From contig CP018627.1 of the NCBI GenBank assembly GCA_002021875.1, positions 62,001-126,000 on the forward strand: a stretch of DNA of 64,000 bases, given 5' to 3'. The translations under genes and the position numbers were made by a program. The stretch is from Streptomyces hygroscopicus (GTDB lineage: Bacteria > Actinomycetota > Actinomycetes > Streptomycetales > Streptomycetaceae). Every line of letters starts with the position of its first letter. Position 1 is the first letter of the stretch. Under the pieces are notes generated by a model. The model searched no databases and had not been told where the DNA came from. It saw only the letters and a list, made by a program, of their open reading frames with translations. Below, piece by piece: positions 1 through 8,393 of the stretch.

Positions 1-16
1 GCATCAGTGTTGACCT

Positions 17-265
17 TCATACTGCTCGCCCCTGCGAGCTGCCGCGATCGCGGATGGCGGAGGGCAGGTCCTTCACACTGCCGTCGACGGCCCGCTTCAC
101 CCACGGCTGCCCGCCGAAGCCGGTCTCGGGGTAGATGCACACGTAGCCATCGGGGCAGTCGATCACTGCCGGCCTGGCGGCCGCCGGCGCGGCAGCGGGA
201 GCCGCGGCGGTCAGCAGGGGCACGGTCAGCGCAGCGGTCACCAGGCCGCGGGAGAGATGGTTCAT
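17..265 (-). CDS. Small secreted I36-inhibitor-like protein, C-terminally shortened
   Basis: The 82-residue product starts MNHLSRGL and has a hydrophobic Ala-rich signal peptide of about 30 residues (VTAALTVPLL...AAARPA). A short mature part follows with the CPDGYVCIY and GFGGQPW motifs typical of small Streptomyces secreted proteins annotated as peptidase inhibitor family I36. A longer in-frame reading begins 33 codons upstream, but the internal Met directly precedes a good signal peptide and is preferred. Family members normally continue past the SAIRDRGSS stretch with further Cys/Trp-rich sequence. Here the frame ends after RDRGSSQGRAV, so the protein is probably truncated by divergence or a frameshift. 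A secreted location is inferred; inhibitory activity is not shown by the sequence. Confidence 0.6.
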   Translation of the reverse strand: MNHLSRGLVTAALTVPLLTAAAPAAAPAAARPAVIDCPDGYVCIYPETGFGGQPWVKRAVDGSVKDLPSAIRDRGSSQGRAV

Positions 266-416
266 GCCCCCATTGGAAGGCCGCAACACCGCTCGCGGGG
301 GCGCCAGGAGACGAAACCACACGATCAGGGAAATATAGTTCCTGAAGGTGCACCAGCGGTGCACGCTTAAGTCTCTGCATCATTCCGGCCCCTGGTGACC
401 TGCTTCCAGGACGGGC

Positions 417-599
417 TCACAGGAGGTGCTGGAGCCAGACGGTGATGCCGCTGACCGCGGCGGTGCCGGTGCCGTAGCAGGCTCCTTGCAGCATGAGACG
501 GGTGGCGGTGCGACGGCGGCTCAGGGTCCAGCGGGCAAGGCGGATCGCCGGATTGACCGGCTTCTTGCGCCCCTCGGCCGGGACGGGATTATGCTGCAT
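417..599 (-). CDS. Small conserved-type basic membrane-anchored protein, unknown function
   Basis: This 60-residue frame starts MQHNPVPAEGRKKP. It has a strongly basic centre (RLARWTLSRRRTATRL) and a hydrophobic C-terminus (AVSGITVWLQHLL). It is the last gene of a minus-strand set that begins with the sigma-like gene at 1969 and continues with the gene at 1370, from which it is separated by about 96 bases. A longer reading would add eight residues (MPQRGTSA). The regular composition and codon bias suggest it is real, but no domain is recognised. It may act with the sigma-like regulator upstream; that is inference from position only. Confidence 0.5.
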   Translation of the reverse strand: MQHNPVPAEGRKKPVNPAIRLARWTLSRRRTATRLMLQGACYGTGTAAVSGITVWLQHLL

Positions 600-695
600 G
601 GCAGATGTTCCTCTCTGGGGCATCGTGCTGGGAGCCCGTCCGATCCGTGGCCTTGGAACCGGAGATCGGAGTCGGGCTCCTTTGCTGTTCCGGTG

Positions 696-1370
696 TCAGC
701 GGCGGCTGGCGAAGTGGTGGAGCCGGTCGGCCAGGCGTCGGTCGGGGCGGTGGACGATGCCGCAGCCTGGTGCGCGGGATGCCAGCCGCTCGACCTCGGC
801 TTCCAGGCAGCCGGTCGGCGCGCTGGCCGTGGAGCCGTTCGCGCCCACGTACTTCGCGACGACCTCGAGCGCTTCGAAGAAGCCGTCGTCCGCGCCGTCG
901 TCCATGGACTGGATGAGCTGGTGGAACCAGTGCTGGGCCTCGCGGTCCTCGCCGAGCTCGTAGTGGCGCAGGTGGAGGCAGTAGGCGGCGGCGCGGTGGC
1001 CGGCGCCCGCGGCCAGCTTCCACCAGAACTCGGCACTTTCGGGGTGTCCGGTCAGATACAGCAGGCAGCCGAAGACCAGGGCGCCGTCGATGTCCAGCTG
1101 CTCCGCGGCCGCGGCGGGGTCCGGCTCTTCCCCGGCCTGGGCGGGATCCTCGGCCAGGCGGTCGACGTGGCTGGCAGCCCCCGGCTCGTTGAGGACCCAG
1201 CGCGAGACCACGCTCAGGCGCTGCTGGGCCTGGGCGGCCCGGGCCAGGTCCGGGTTGGGGGAGGTGAGAGCGGCGTCGGCGGCCAGTCGGCGAAGACCGG
1301 CGGCGACGTCGAAAGACCGGGAAGACGTGGGGATGGCGGCATCGGCCAGGAGAGCATCGAGAGCGGTCAC
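696..1370 (-). CDS. TPR/Sel1-like hypothetical protein coupled to a sigma-like gene
   Basis: The 224-residue soluble protein is rich in Ala, Leu and Glu, with helical-repeat character between about residues 90 and 170: LDIDGALVFGCLLYLTG, then SAEFWWKLAAGAGHRAAAYCL, then EDREAQHWFHQLIQ. The AEFWWKLAAGAGHRAAAY pattern resembles Sel1/TPR helices. Its start codon overlaps the stop of the sigma-like gene by four bases (ATGA), so the two are translationally coupled. It is probably a partner or sensor for that regulator, but no enzymatic motif is visible. The function is unknown; the assignment as a helical-repeat protein is moderate. Confidence 0.7.
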   Translation of the reverse strand: MTALDALLADAAIPTSSRSFDVAAGLRRLAADAALTSPNPDLARAAQAQQRLSVVSRWVLNEPGAASHVDRLAEDPAQAGEEPDPAAAAEQLDIDGALVFGCLLYLTGHPESAEFWWKLAAGAGHRAAAYCLHLRHYELGEDREAQHWFHQLIQSMDDGADDGFFEALEVVAKYVGANGSTASAPTGCLEAEVERLASRAPGCGIVHRPDRRLADRLHHFASRR

Positions 1371-1969
1371 TGTCCGTTTCCTTCCTTGGCTTCCTGGGAT
1401 TTGGCGGGGAGTCCCAGCTGCACTCGCAGACGTTCCTTGGCTTTGCGGCAGTGGTAGTCCACGGTGCGGTCGCTCAGGCCCATGAACCAGGCGATCCGGG
1501 AGGTGGGGTATTGCAGGATGTAGCGCAGGACCACCACGTCGAACTGGCGGGGCGGCAGCTCGGCTATCGCCTCGTACAGGCCGGTGCCGCTCTGCATGAC
1601 CCTCAGCTTGTCCCGGGCGGCACGCAGGGCCTGTTCGATCGGGCCGTTGATGACGAACGCCGGCGGCCGTCCCTCGTCCTCCAGCTTCCGCCCCACGATC
1701 CGGCGGACGACCGCCCAGGCGCGCTGCTCCAGGTTGCCCTCCTGCAGCAGCTGATCCCAGCTCGCCAGGATCTCCAGGAAGGCCTTGTGGATCGCTTCCT
1801 CCGCCGCTCGGCGGCCGCCGAGCTGGGTCTCGGCGTAGTCGTGGAAGAGCTCCTGGTGTCCGAGGTAGAAGGCCTCGAAGTCCAGGGGGAGCTGCAGCGG
1901 AACGCGCACCGGCTGAGGCGCTCCTGCGTCCGGAGACGCGGCGCTTTCGGAAGTGCTGTCACCGATCAC
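1367..1969 (-). CDS. Sigma-70 (ECF-like) regulatory protein with a region 4 HTH
   Basis: The product has 200 residues. The N-terminal half (about 28-95) resembles sigma region 2 in a degenerate form: FEAFYLGHQELFHDYAE and then EEAIHKAFLEILASW. The C-terminal part (about 130-190) is a convincing region 4 helix-turn-helix: IAELPPRQFDVVVLRYI, TSRIAWFMGLSDRTVDYH, KAKERLR. This fits the Streptomyces family of sigma-like RNA polymerase proteins that lack a canonical region 2. It heads a three-gene minus-strand set, with an ATGA overlap to the next gene. An AT-rich inverted repeat lies about 170 bases upstream (2137-2178) and could be a control site. Whether it is a working sigma factor or only a DNA-binding regulator is open. 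Confidence 0.8.
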   Translation of the reverse strand: MIGDSTSESAASPDAGAPQPVRVPLQLPLDFEAFYLGHQELFHDYAETQLGGRRAAEEAIHKAFLEILASWDQLLQEGNLEQRAWAVVRRIVGRKLEDEGRPPAFVINGPIEQALRAARDKLRVMQSGTGLYEAIAELPPRQFDVVVLRYILQYPTSRIAWFMGLSDRTVDYHCRKAKERLRVQLGLPAKSQEAKEGNGQ

Positions 1970-2136
1970 ATCGGCCTCCCGGCAGCGTCACGCATCGCGG
2001 GGACATCCATCGCACGGTTCCTCTTCGTCGAGGTTGGGGTGGACACGGCGCACAACGGGTGTACGTCGAAGGCTTCTTGGGCCTCGTGTTCCACCTAAGC
2101 GATTTCCGGGCCGAACCACGCATCCGCATCGCAAGA

Positions 2137-2178
2137 AAAACTACTCAGTGATCTCTATCAGGCACGGTAAGTAGTTTT
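2137..2178. promoter_or_regulatory. AT-rich inverted repeat upstream of the sigma-like gene
   Basis: AAAACTACT at 2137-2145 is the exact reverse complement of AGTAGTTTT at 2170-2178. The half-sites are 33 bases apart centre to centre, about three helical turns. The segment is markedly AT-rich for this genome. It lies in the otherwise empty 465-base gap between the sigma-like gene (start 1969, minus) and the end of the DUF6233 gene (2435). This is consistent with a dimer or tetramer operator or promoter region; the factor is unknown. Nothing else is recognised in 1970-2434. Confidence 0.4.
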
Positions 2179-2434
2179 ATGTGAAAATACATGACATGTG
2201 ATCAAGGCCCTGAGCAGCGCAAGTGCAGACGCGCCACTCACGGGGGCGGCCAGGACCGGCCATGTAGGTGGCGGACGTCACACGCGAGCAGGCATCACGC
2301 AGACCGGAACGAACAGCCCCGTCTCGCCGGGCGACAACGCCGAGCACACCGCCCGGGTTGTCGCTGAACCTGAGGCAGGGGCTGACAAGGTCTCACCTCC
2401 CCGCCGTCAAGCAGAGAACCAACGAAACGCGGCT

Positions 2435-3046
2435 TCAGGACTGCGGGAGGTGGCGGGCTTCGCAGGCGGTACAGGCCTCGCCGCCCGGCCGGGCAACCTC
2501 GCGCACCGCCTGGTCGAGCGTGAGGCCCGCGCCGCCGGTCGGTATCCAGCACGACTCGTGGTGGATGACCCGGCGCCCGGGGCCGCCCACGGGCGCGGGC
2601 AGATGCTGCACACTCCACCGGCCTGCCGGGGCGGCGGGGACGGAGCGGGGCGGCCGGCCTGGCGGGCGTTCCCGCCGGGTCGGCACGCCGGAGTAGTCGA
2701 TGTCCTCGATGGGAGTGACCAGCCGAGCGGGAACGCGAAAGATGACCTCGTCAGGCTCGACCGTGATGCGGTCCGGCAACTGCACTTCAGCCCAGACGGA
2801 CAGGCGCAGCTCGTACCACCATCCGCCTCCGGGGCCGGGGCGGTAGATGCGGCGCATGACCTGGGCCGTGACGCTCTGGCCGTCAGCCAGCTCGTGCCAC
2901 GCCGGCGGTCCTGGCGCATCCGGGCCCGGACCCTCAGGGCTGAAGGCGTCCGTCACAGCTAGGGTCTGTCCGACGGGTCCGGCCCTGGTGCCCGTCCCAT
3001 GGGGTTTCGGGCTTGCGCTTTCCGTTGCGGCAACTTCTACGGTCAT
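2435..3046 (-). CDS. DUF6233-like protein
   Basis: This 203-residue protein starts MTVEVAATESASPK; a longer in-frame start 27 codons upstream would overlap the divergent MerR gene and is disfavoured. After a Pro/Gly-rich N-terminus, the C-terminal 70 residues show the pattern seen in Streptomyces DUF6233 proteins: VQHLPAPVGGPGRRVIHHESCW, a turn, LTLDQAVREVARPG, and a final Cys pair (ACTACEARH). Two Cys plus His could bind metal. The function of the family is not known. It is divergent from the MerR-TipAS regulator with a 43-base spacer, so the two probably share a control region. Confidence 0.6.
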   Translation of the reverse strand: MTVEVAATESASPKPHGTGTRAGPVGQTLAVTDAFSPEGPGPDAPGPPAWHELADGQSVTAQVMRRIYRPGPGGGWWYELRLSVWAEVQLPDRITVEPDEVIFRVPARLVTPIEDIDYSGVPTRRERPPGRPPRSVPAAPAGRWSVQHLPAPVGGPGRRVIHHESCWIPTGGAGLTLDQAVREVARPGGEACTACEARHLPQS

Positions 3047-3089
3047 GTGCGTGGCCGGAGAGACCGGCCCGGCGAGGGAGGCACCGGTA

Positions 3090-3854
3090 ATGGCCTGGTC
3101 GATCGCGGAGGTGGCGCGGATGTCCAAGGTGACATCGCGGGCGCTGCGGCATTACGACGAGATCGGCCTGCTGCCGCCTGCATGGATCGGGAGCAACGGG
3201 CACCGCTACTACGAGGAGGCCGATCTGCTGCGGTTGCAGCAGATCCTGCTGATGCGGGAGCTGGGCCTGGGGCTGCGCGAGATCCAGGCGGTCCTGGACA
3301 GCCAGCTCGACCAGGTGGCCGTGCTGCGTGAGCACCGCGAACGGCTGCTCGCGGAACGGGACCGGCTGGAGACGCTGGCCCGTACGGTCGGGCGCACCAT
3401 CGCCGAACTGGAAGAAGGCAGAGGCAAGGACCGTATGACCAAGATCAACAAGCCGGAGAACCTGTTCGAGGGGTTCCAGGCGCCTTCCGAGGCCGAGGCC
3501 GAGGTACGGGAACGGTGGCCGCAGGCGTGGGAGCAGTCCCGGCAGGCCGTCGAGGCGATGACCTCCGAGGACATGGACAGCTGGCAGCGTGAGGTGACGG
3601 CGCAGATGATCCGTATGGCGGAGTTCATGGTGGCCGGCACGCCGGTGTCCGACCCTGCGGTACAGGCCGAGGTGGACGCCAACTACCAGGCCATCTGCCG
3701 GTTCTGGACCCCGACCGCGGCCGCGTACAAGGGAGTGGGCCAGACCTATGTCGACGACCCGCGGATGCGGGCGAACTTCGACAAGATCGCCGAAGGTCTC
3801 GCCGTCTACCAGCGCGATGCGATGACCGTGTACGCCGATGCCCGGCTGAGCTGA
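3090..3854 (+). CDS. MerR-family regulator with TipAS-type ligand domain (TipA-like)
   Basis: The product has 254 residues from MAWSIAEVARMSKV. Residues 1-70 are a MerR winged-helix DNA-binding domain (SRALRHYDEIGLLPP, GHRYYEEADLLRLQQILLMRELG). A coiled coil of about 40 residues (LDQVAVLREHRERLLAERDRLE) follows. The C-terminal about 130 residues match the TipAS antibiotic-recognition fold: FEGFQAPSEAEAEVRERW and later NYQAICRFWTPTAAAYKGVG, YVDDPRMRANFDKIAEGLAVY. TipA proteins sense thiopeptides and other peptides and activate their own promoter. An alternative in-frame start lies at 2847, but residues before MAWSIAEV do not resemble the family and overlap the divergent gene. The ligand here is unknown. 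Confidence 0.88.
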   Translation: MAWSIAEVARMSKVTSRALRHYDEIGLLPPAWIGSNGHRYYEEADLLRLQQILLMRELGLGLREIQAVLDSQLDQVAVLREHRERLLAERDRLETLARTVGRTIAELEEGRGKDRMTKINKPENLFEGFQAPSEAEAEVRERWPQAWEQSRQAVEAMTSEDMDSWQREVTAQMIRMAEFMVAGTPVSDPAVQAEVDANYQAICRFWTPTAAAYKGVGQTYVDDPRMRANFDKIAEGLAVYQRDAMTVYADARLS

Positions 3855-3860
3855 CCGCAC

Positions 3861-4052
3861 GCGCCCAAGGGCCGTGCGGCGGGTCATGAGCGCAGCGCGG
3901 TTACGACGGGACGAGTACGCCTTATCGCCGCTGAGGTGATCAGGCCGGGTGCGCGGGTGACCGCCACCCGGCCGTCGCACGCGAACGCGCTCAAGGACCG
4001 GGATCAACTGAGGTGCGTCGCCCCACTGACCTGGCGTGATCAGCACCGCCAA
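3861..4052 (-). pseudogene. IS5-family transposase remnant
   Basis: A minus-strand frame reads ITPGQWGDAPQLIPVLERV, then RRPGGGHPRTRPDHLSGDKAYSSRRNR. This is the central segment, before and around the second catalytic Asp (SGDKAYSS), of Streptomyces IS5-family DDE transposases. The N- and C-terminal parts of the enzyme are absent. Downstream the frame runs into sequence antisense to the MerR gene with no homology, so only about 55 residues are genuine. No inverted repeats were found. The rest of the 3855-4418 gap shows only a weak minus-strand hydrophobic frame (LAGLAAFGLLMDVITLMFG, around 4130-4185) that cannot be assigned. Confidence 0.65.
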
Positions 4053-4418
4053 GGGCCGACAGCCGCCGTCTCCACGCCAGCGCGCGGTTCGCAGCGGAGG
4101 CCCAACTGTCCATCCTCTGGCCGAACATCAGCGTGATCACATCCATGAGCAGCCCGAACGCGGCGAGCCCGGCCAAGCCGCACACCGTCCACAGCAGCGC
4201 ACGAAGTGCGGCCGACAGAACTGGCGGACAGGCGGCAGCACACAGTTATTGTCTCGTCACAGAACGCGCCCACACAGGGTGACACCGGGTGAAGCACTGG
4301 AAGCGGACCAGGGTAATGGTGCGGCCGCACGCGGGCCGTTCGCCGGGCTGCCACCCGCCCCGCCTCACTAAATCGCGCATACTGTACATATCTCCCGAGG
4401 GGAAGATAGAAGATCGCG

Positions 4419-6800
4419 ATGAATGCCTCCACCTGGGGTGCCGGTGTCCCGCCGTTCTCGCTGGACGAGATCGCAACAGCGGTGCTCGACCCTGACGGTA
4501 CGGTGCTGTGGTGGTCGCAGGCAGCCGCGAACCTACTGCACCGTCCGTCCGCGGAGGTCTGCGGCTACTCGGTCTCGCGCCTGCTCGTCAACGCGCTCGG
4601 GTGCCGGATCGATGGTGGCGCGATACCGGCCGCCGGCCAGGCAACACTACGACAACGCTCGGGTGCCACGATCGAGGTCGACTTCCGAGTGCTCCCGCTG
4701 GAAGGCCGCGCCGAGCTCCTCACTCTGGCCGCGCCCAGCGCCTGTGTCACCGCGTGGGAACAGGACTCGGCCCTCGTACGGGCGTTGTTCGCACAGGACA
4801 GGATCAAGATCCGCGTCCACGACACCGCTCTGCATGTGGTGCGTACCAACATCACGTCCACTACACGTGACGCGTCCTTCCTGCCGCCGTCGGATCGGTC
4901 GGCAAAGGCCATGACCGCAGGAGACACCGAGGCGGCGCTGCGCAGGGTGCTGGAAACCGGGACGCCGCTGACCGGGCACGATCAGAGCGCGCCTTCGACA
5001 GGGAGTGATGGGCGGCGGTCCACTCCTATGGCGGCGGCCCGGATGGAGGACGCCCTCGGGAAGCCCCTCGGCGTGGTCACGCTGCTCACCGGCGAGGAAC
5101 TTCCTTCCGGTCCCGATCCGGTCCTTCGGCAGCAGGTCTCCGTCCGGATCGGCGCGTCACTCGACGTGACGCGCACCGCCCAGGACCTGGCCGATGTGCT
5201 CGTCCCGGCCCTGGGAGATCTGGCGTCGGTCACTCTGGCCGAGGCTGTATTGCAAGGGGACGAACCCCCGCAGGTTCTCGGCGGGGGTGAGCTGCACCGG
5301 CGACGGGTAGCGGCTGCCTCGGCTGCCGGTCCTTGGCCCCCCGCTCTCCTCCAGCCAGGCGAGGCGATCCCGCCGATGCCGGACACTCCCACCCAGCGCA
5401 GCCTCCAGCACGGCGGGGCCTTCATCCTCGATCACGCCGCCGCCGTCGCCACGTACGGCGACCCGGAGCTTGTCCGGATGTTCATCCCCGAGCACGGACA
5501 CTCGGGCATGTGGGCCCCGCTGTTCGCGCGCGGTCTCGTGCTCGGTGTCGTCAGCGTGTGGCGTACCGACCGTCCGGAGCCGTTCGACGAGGCGGACGCG
5601 GAACTGTTGACCGAGATCGCCTCCCGGGCCGCACTGAGTGTGGACAACGCCCGCCGCTACGCCCGCGAACGCCGTGCGAACATCATCCTGCAGCAGCGCC
5701 TGCTGCCACGCGCCCTCATCGACTCCCCGGCGGTCCGGACCGCGAGCGTCTACCTGCCCGCCAGCGACGGTGCCGGAATCGGCGGTGACTGGTTCGACGT
5801 CGTCGCGCTGCCCTCGTTGCGGACCGCCCTCGTGGTCGGCGACGTCGTCGGTCACGGCTTGTCGGCCTCCGCCACCATGGGCCGGCTGCGCACCGCCGTA
5901 CAGACCTTGGCCGATCTGGAGCTCGATCCGACCGAATTGCTCACCCACCTCGATGACTTGGTGGCCCGGCTCGCCGCCGAGACCGACCCCGCGCAGCGGG
6001 ACGCGATGGGTGCCACGTGTCTCTACGCCGTCTACGATCCCGTGATCCGCTGTTGCAGCCTGGCCAGCGCCGGGCACCCGCCCCCGGTGCTGTTCCGCCC
6101 CGACGGCACGGCCCGCGCTCTCGAAGTTCCCCCGGGCCCACCGCTGGGCGTGGGCGGCCTGCCTTTCGAGACCACCACGATCGACCTCGAACCAGGCAGC
6201 GTCCTGGCCCTGTACACCGACGGGCTGATCACCGGCGACGACCTCGACCCGGAGACCGGTCTGCGGCGCCTGACCGCCGACCTCGCCGCACAGTGCCGTC
6301 CTGACCGCCCCTTGGACGAAACCGCCCGCGCCCTGGTGGCCGATGCCACCGACGGCCCGAGACGTGACGACATCGCCCTGCTGCTCACCCGCACCCGTGC
6401 GCTTCCGGCGGACACCACCGCCGACTGGCAGTTTCCCGCGGATTCCGCCATCGTCGCCGACGCCCGGGACGTGACCGCTCGGAGGCTGGCCGACTGGGAG
6501 TGCGATGAGCTGGCGTTCACCACCGAACTGATCGTCAGTGAGCTGGTCACCAACGCCATCCGCTACGCAGGGGAGCCCATCGGTCTGCGTCTCATCCGCA
6601 CCGCCACCGGGCTCATCTGCGAGGTCACCGACCCGAGCAACACCCAGCCGCGGCTGCGCCGGGCCCGCACCACCGACGAGGGCGGCCGCGGTCTGTTCCT
6701 TGTCGCCCAGCTCACCGAGCGCTGGGGGTGCCGCTACGGCCCCTCCGGCAAGACCATCTGGGCGGAGCAGCTCGTCGACAAGCATCGAGGAGTCTCGTAG
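4419..6800 (+). CDS. PAS-GAF-SpoIIE serine phosphatase fused to an RsbW-like ATPase
   Basis: This is a 793-residue multidomain signalling protein. It has an N-terminal PAS domain (about 10-100), a linker, and a GAF-like sensor (about 240-420, with GMWAPLFARGLVLGVVSVWR). A PP2C/SpoIIE phosphatase domain follows (about 425-660) with GIGGDWFDV, GDVVGHG, LYTDGLI and RRDDIALLL. The C-terminal HATPase_c anti-sigma kinase fold (about 675-785) contains SELVTNAIRYAGEP and DEGGRGLFLVAQL. Such proteins control alternative sigma factors through partner switching: the phosphatase acts on anti-anti-sigma factors and the kinase domain opposes it. AGGGGAAG precedes the ATG at suitable distance. No anti-anti-sigma gene is adjacent. 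It is intact, unlike the related broken gene at 20729-22260. Confidence 0.9.
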   Translation: MNASTWGAGVPPFSLDEIATAVLDPDGTVLWWSQAAANLLHRPSAEVCGYSVSRLLVNALGCRIDGGAIPAAGQATLRQRSGATIEVDFRVLPLEGRAELLTLAAPSACVTAWEQDSALVRALFAQDRIKIRVHDTALHVVRTNITSTTRDASFLPPSDRSAKAMTAGDTEAALRRVLETGTPLTGHDQSAPSTGSDGRRSTPMAAARMEDALGKPLGVVTLLTGEELPSGPDPVLRQQVSVRIGASLDVTRTAQDLADVLVPALGDLASVTLAEAVLQGDEPPQVLGGGELHRRRVAAASAAGPWPPALLQPGEAIPPMPDTPTQRSLQHGGAFILDHAAAVATYGDPELVRMFIPEHGHSGMWAPLFARGLVLGVVSVWRTDRPEPFDEADAELLTEIASRAALSVDNARRYARERRANIILQQRLLPRALIDSPAVRTASVYLPASDGAGIGGDWFDVVALPSLRTALVVGDVVGHGLSASATMGRLRTAVQTLADLELDPTELLTHLDDLVARLAAETDPAQRDAMGATCLYAVYDPVIRCCSLASAGHPPPVLFRPDGTARALEVPPGPPLGVGGLPFETTTIDLEPGSVLALYTDGLITGDDLDPETGLRRLTADLAAQCRPDRPLDETARALVADATDGPRRDDIALLLTRTRALPADTTADWQFPADSAIVADARDVTARRLADWECDELAFTTELIVSELVTNAIRYAGEPIGLRLIRTATGLICEVTDPSNTQPRLRRARTTDEGGRGLFLVAQLTERWGCRYGPSGKTIWAEQLVDKHRGVS

Positions 6801-7100
6801 CGGGCGCTCGACTCACGCGTCCGCGCTCCCCCAGGCCGCGTCCAGTTCCGCGCGCAGGACGCGTCAGTGCTGGGCGGCGCGGTGGCGTCGGACCTGGTCG
6901 TCGGTGATGCTCGCGCAGGTGCGCGGGGAGACTTCGGGCCGGGACGCCTCGGCCACCCCGAGGGTGGGGTGGCCGAGGCAGGGCCGCACGGGCACGGGCG
7001 CGGAATGGAGCCCGGGGGGGGTCGGGTGGAGGCCGGCGACGGGACGTGGGGGCGGAGCGTCAGGTCGAGCTCACCGCTCCGGAAGGTGGGACCGCGTTCC

Positions 7101-8333
7101 TCACACGTCGAGGACGCGCAGATGCCGTCCCGTCGCCATCAGCGTCTCGTAGGTGTCGGTGACGACGACCGTGTCCTCGACCTGGAGACCGCCCCAGCCG
7201 ATCTCGTAGTAGGGCGTCTCGATGCACATCGTCATGCCGGCCTCGAGGATCGTGTCGTTCTGGGCGGTGAGGTTGGGGATGTCGTACCCCTCGACGCCGA
7301 TTCCGTGGCCGACGTGGTTCCGCTCGTACTCGGGCAGTCCGGTGGACCGCGCCGCGGCCATGGCGGCCTGGTAGACCTCCCGCGCGGAGGCTCCGGGGCG
7401 GATCGCCGCCAGAGCCGCGTCCTGGCCCGCGAGGATCGCGTCGTAGACCCGGGTGTGCTTCGCCGTCGGCTCACCGAGCACCGCACAACGCGAGATGTCG
7501 GCGCGGTAGTGATCGTAGTAGCAACCGGCGTCGAAACGGATGATGTCGCCGATCGACAGCCCGTAGTCCGACGGAGTGGCGTTGGGCAGAGCGGACCGCA
7601 CGCCGCATCCGAGGACGGTCAGGGCGGGGTCCGCCCCCGCGTCGACCAGTTCGCGGAGGAAGACCTTGGACAGTTCCCTCTCGGTCACTCCGGGCTGCGC
7701 CACGGCGAACGTGGCCTCGATCGCCCGCTCCGTGCTCTGCGCCGCCTTCGTCAGTCGCTCGATCTCGGCGGGGGTCTTGACGGCCCGGATCTTCCTGAAG
7801 GCCTCGCTCGCTGGGACGATCTCGGACTGGGGCAGGAGTTCCCTCAGTTCGTCCAGGACGGACGGTAGAATCCCGAACTCGTCGATGCCCAGGCGGCCGG
7901 CGGCCAGCCCCATCTTCTCGAGGGCATGGGCCAGTGCCTGCGCGGGCCCGTCCGTGTACGGGGCGTCGAGCAGCCGACTCAGACGCTTCTGCTCGGCCTC
8001 GGCCTGGCCGCCTCCGAGCCCCTCGCTCGGTACGGATCCCTTCAGGGAGAAGAAGCCGTAGCGGGCGACGTTCTCGACCCAGACCTCCTGGGTGGCGAGA
8101 AGGTCCAGCGATCCGGTGCCCACGACCAGCCAGGAGTTGTCGTCCAGGGCCTGGCGGGACAGCGCCACGTACACCTGGGGGCCACGCCGGAGCCACTGTC
8201 CGAGGGCCCAGAAGTTGCTTGAGTACGTGACGTTCTCGGGCGTCGTCGCGATCAGTGCGTCGATGCCGATCTCGTTCATGACCCGCACGGCGCGGTCCGT
8301 GTTGAGGAGACGGTTCTGCGTGTCAGTGGTCAT
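7101..8333 (-). CDS. M24-family metallopeptidase (Xaa-Pro aminopeptidase-like)
   Basis: The protein has 410 residues. The N-terminal creatinase-type domain (about 1-165) opens with RAVRVMNEIGIDALIATTPENVTY. The C-terminal pita-bread domain holds the five expected metal ligands: Asp in RFDAGC, Asp in RADISR, His in HVGHGIGVEG, Glu in CIETPYYE and Glu in LQVEDTVVV. Members cleave Xaa-Pro dipeptides or related amide bonds; ectoine hydrolase and creatinase are relatives, so the substrate is not fixed. It is the third gene of an apparent minus-strand operon, 60 bases after the PLP enzyme. With that enzyme, an IclR regulator and a transporter, it suggests uptake and breakdown of a small amino-acid conjugate. 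The 300 bases at 6801-7100 before it hold nothing recognisable. Confidence 0.88.
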   Translation of the reverse strand: MTTDTQNRLLNTDRAVRVMNEIGIDALIATTPENVTYSSNFWALGQWLRRGPQVYVALSRQALDDNSWLVVGTGSLDLLATQEVWVENVARYGFFSLKGSVPSEGLGGGQAEAEQKRLSRLLDAPYTDGPAQALAHALEKMGLAAGRLGIDEFGILPSVLDELRELLPQSEIVPASEAFRKIRAVKTPAEIERLTKAAQSTERAIEATFAVAQPGVTERELSKVFLRELVDAGADPALTVLGCGVRSALPNATPSDYGLSIGDIIRFDAGCYYDHYRADISRCAVLGEPTAKHTRVYDAILAGQDAALAAIRPGASAREVYQAAMAAARSTGLPEYERNHVGHGIGVEGYDIPNLTAQNDTILEAGMTMCIETPYYEIGWGGLQVEDTVVVTDTYETLMATGRHLRVLDV

Positions 8334-8393
8334 ACGTCATCACCATTTCTTTTTGCGGGTATCGCGGGAATCGCGAGGGAGAAAGTCGTTTCT

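Noticed and set aside
5157..6785. Open frame antisense to the SpoIIE phosphatase gene
   Set aside because: Mirror of real coding sequence with Gly/Val/Gln bias, no domain.
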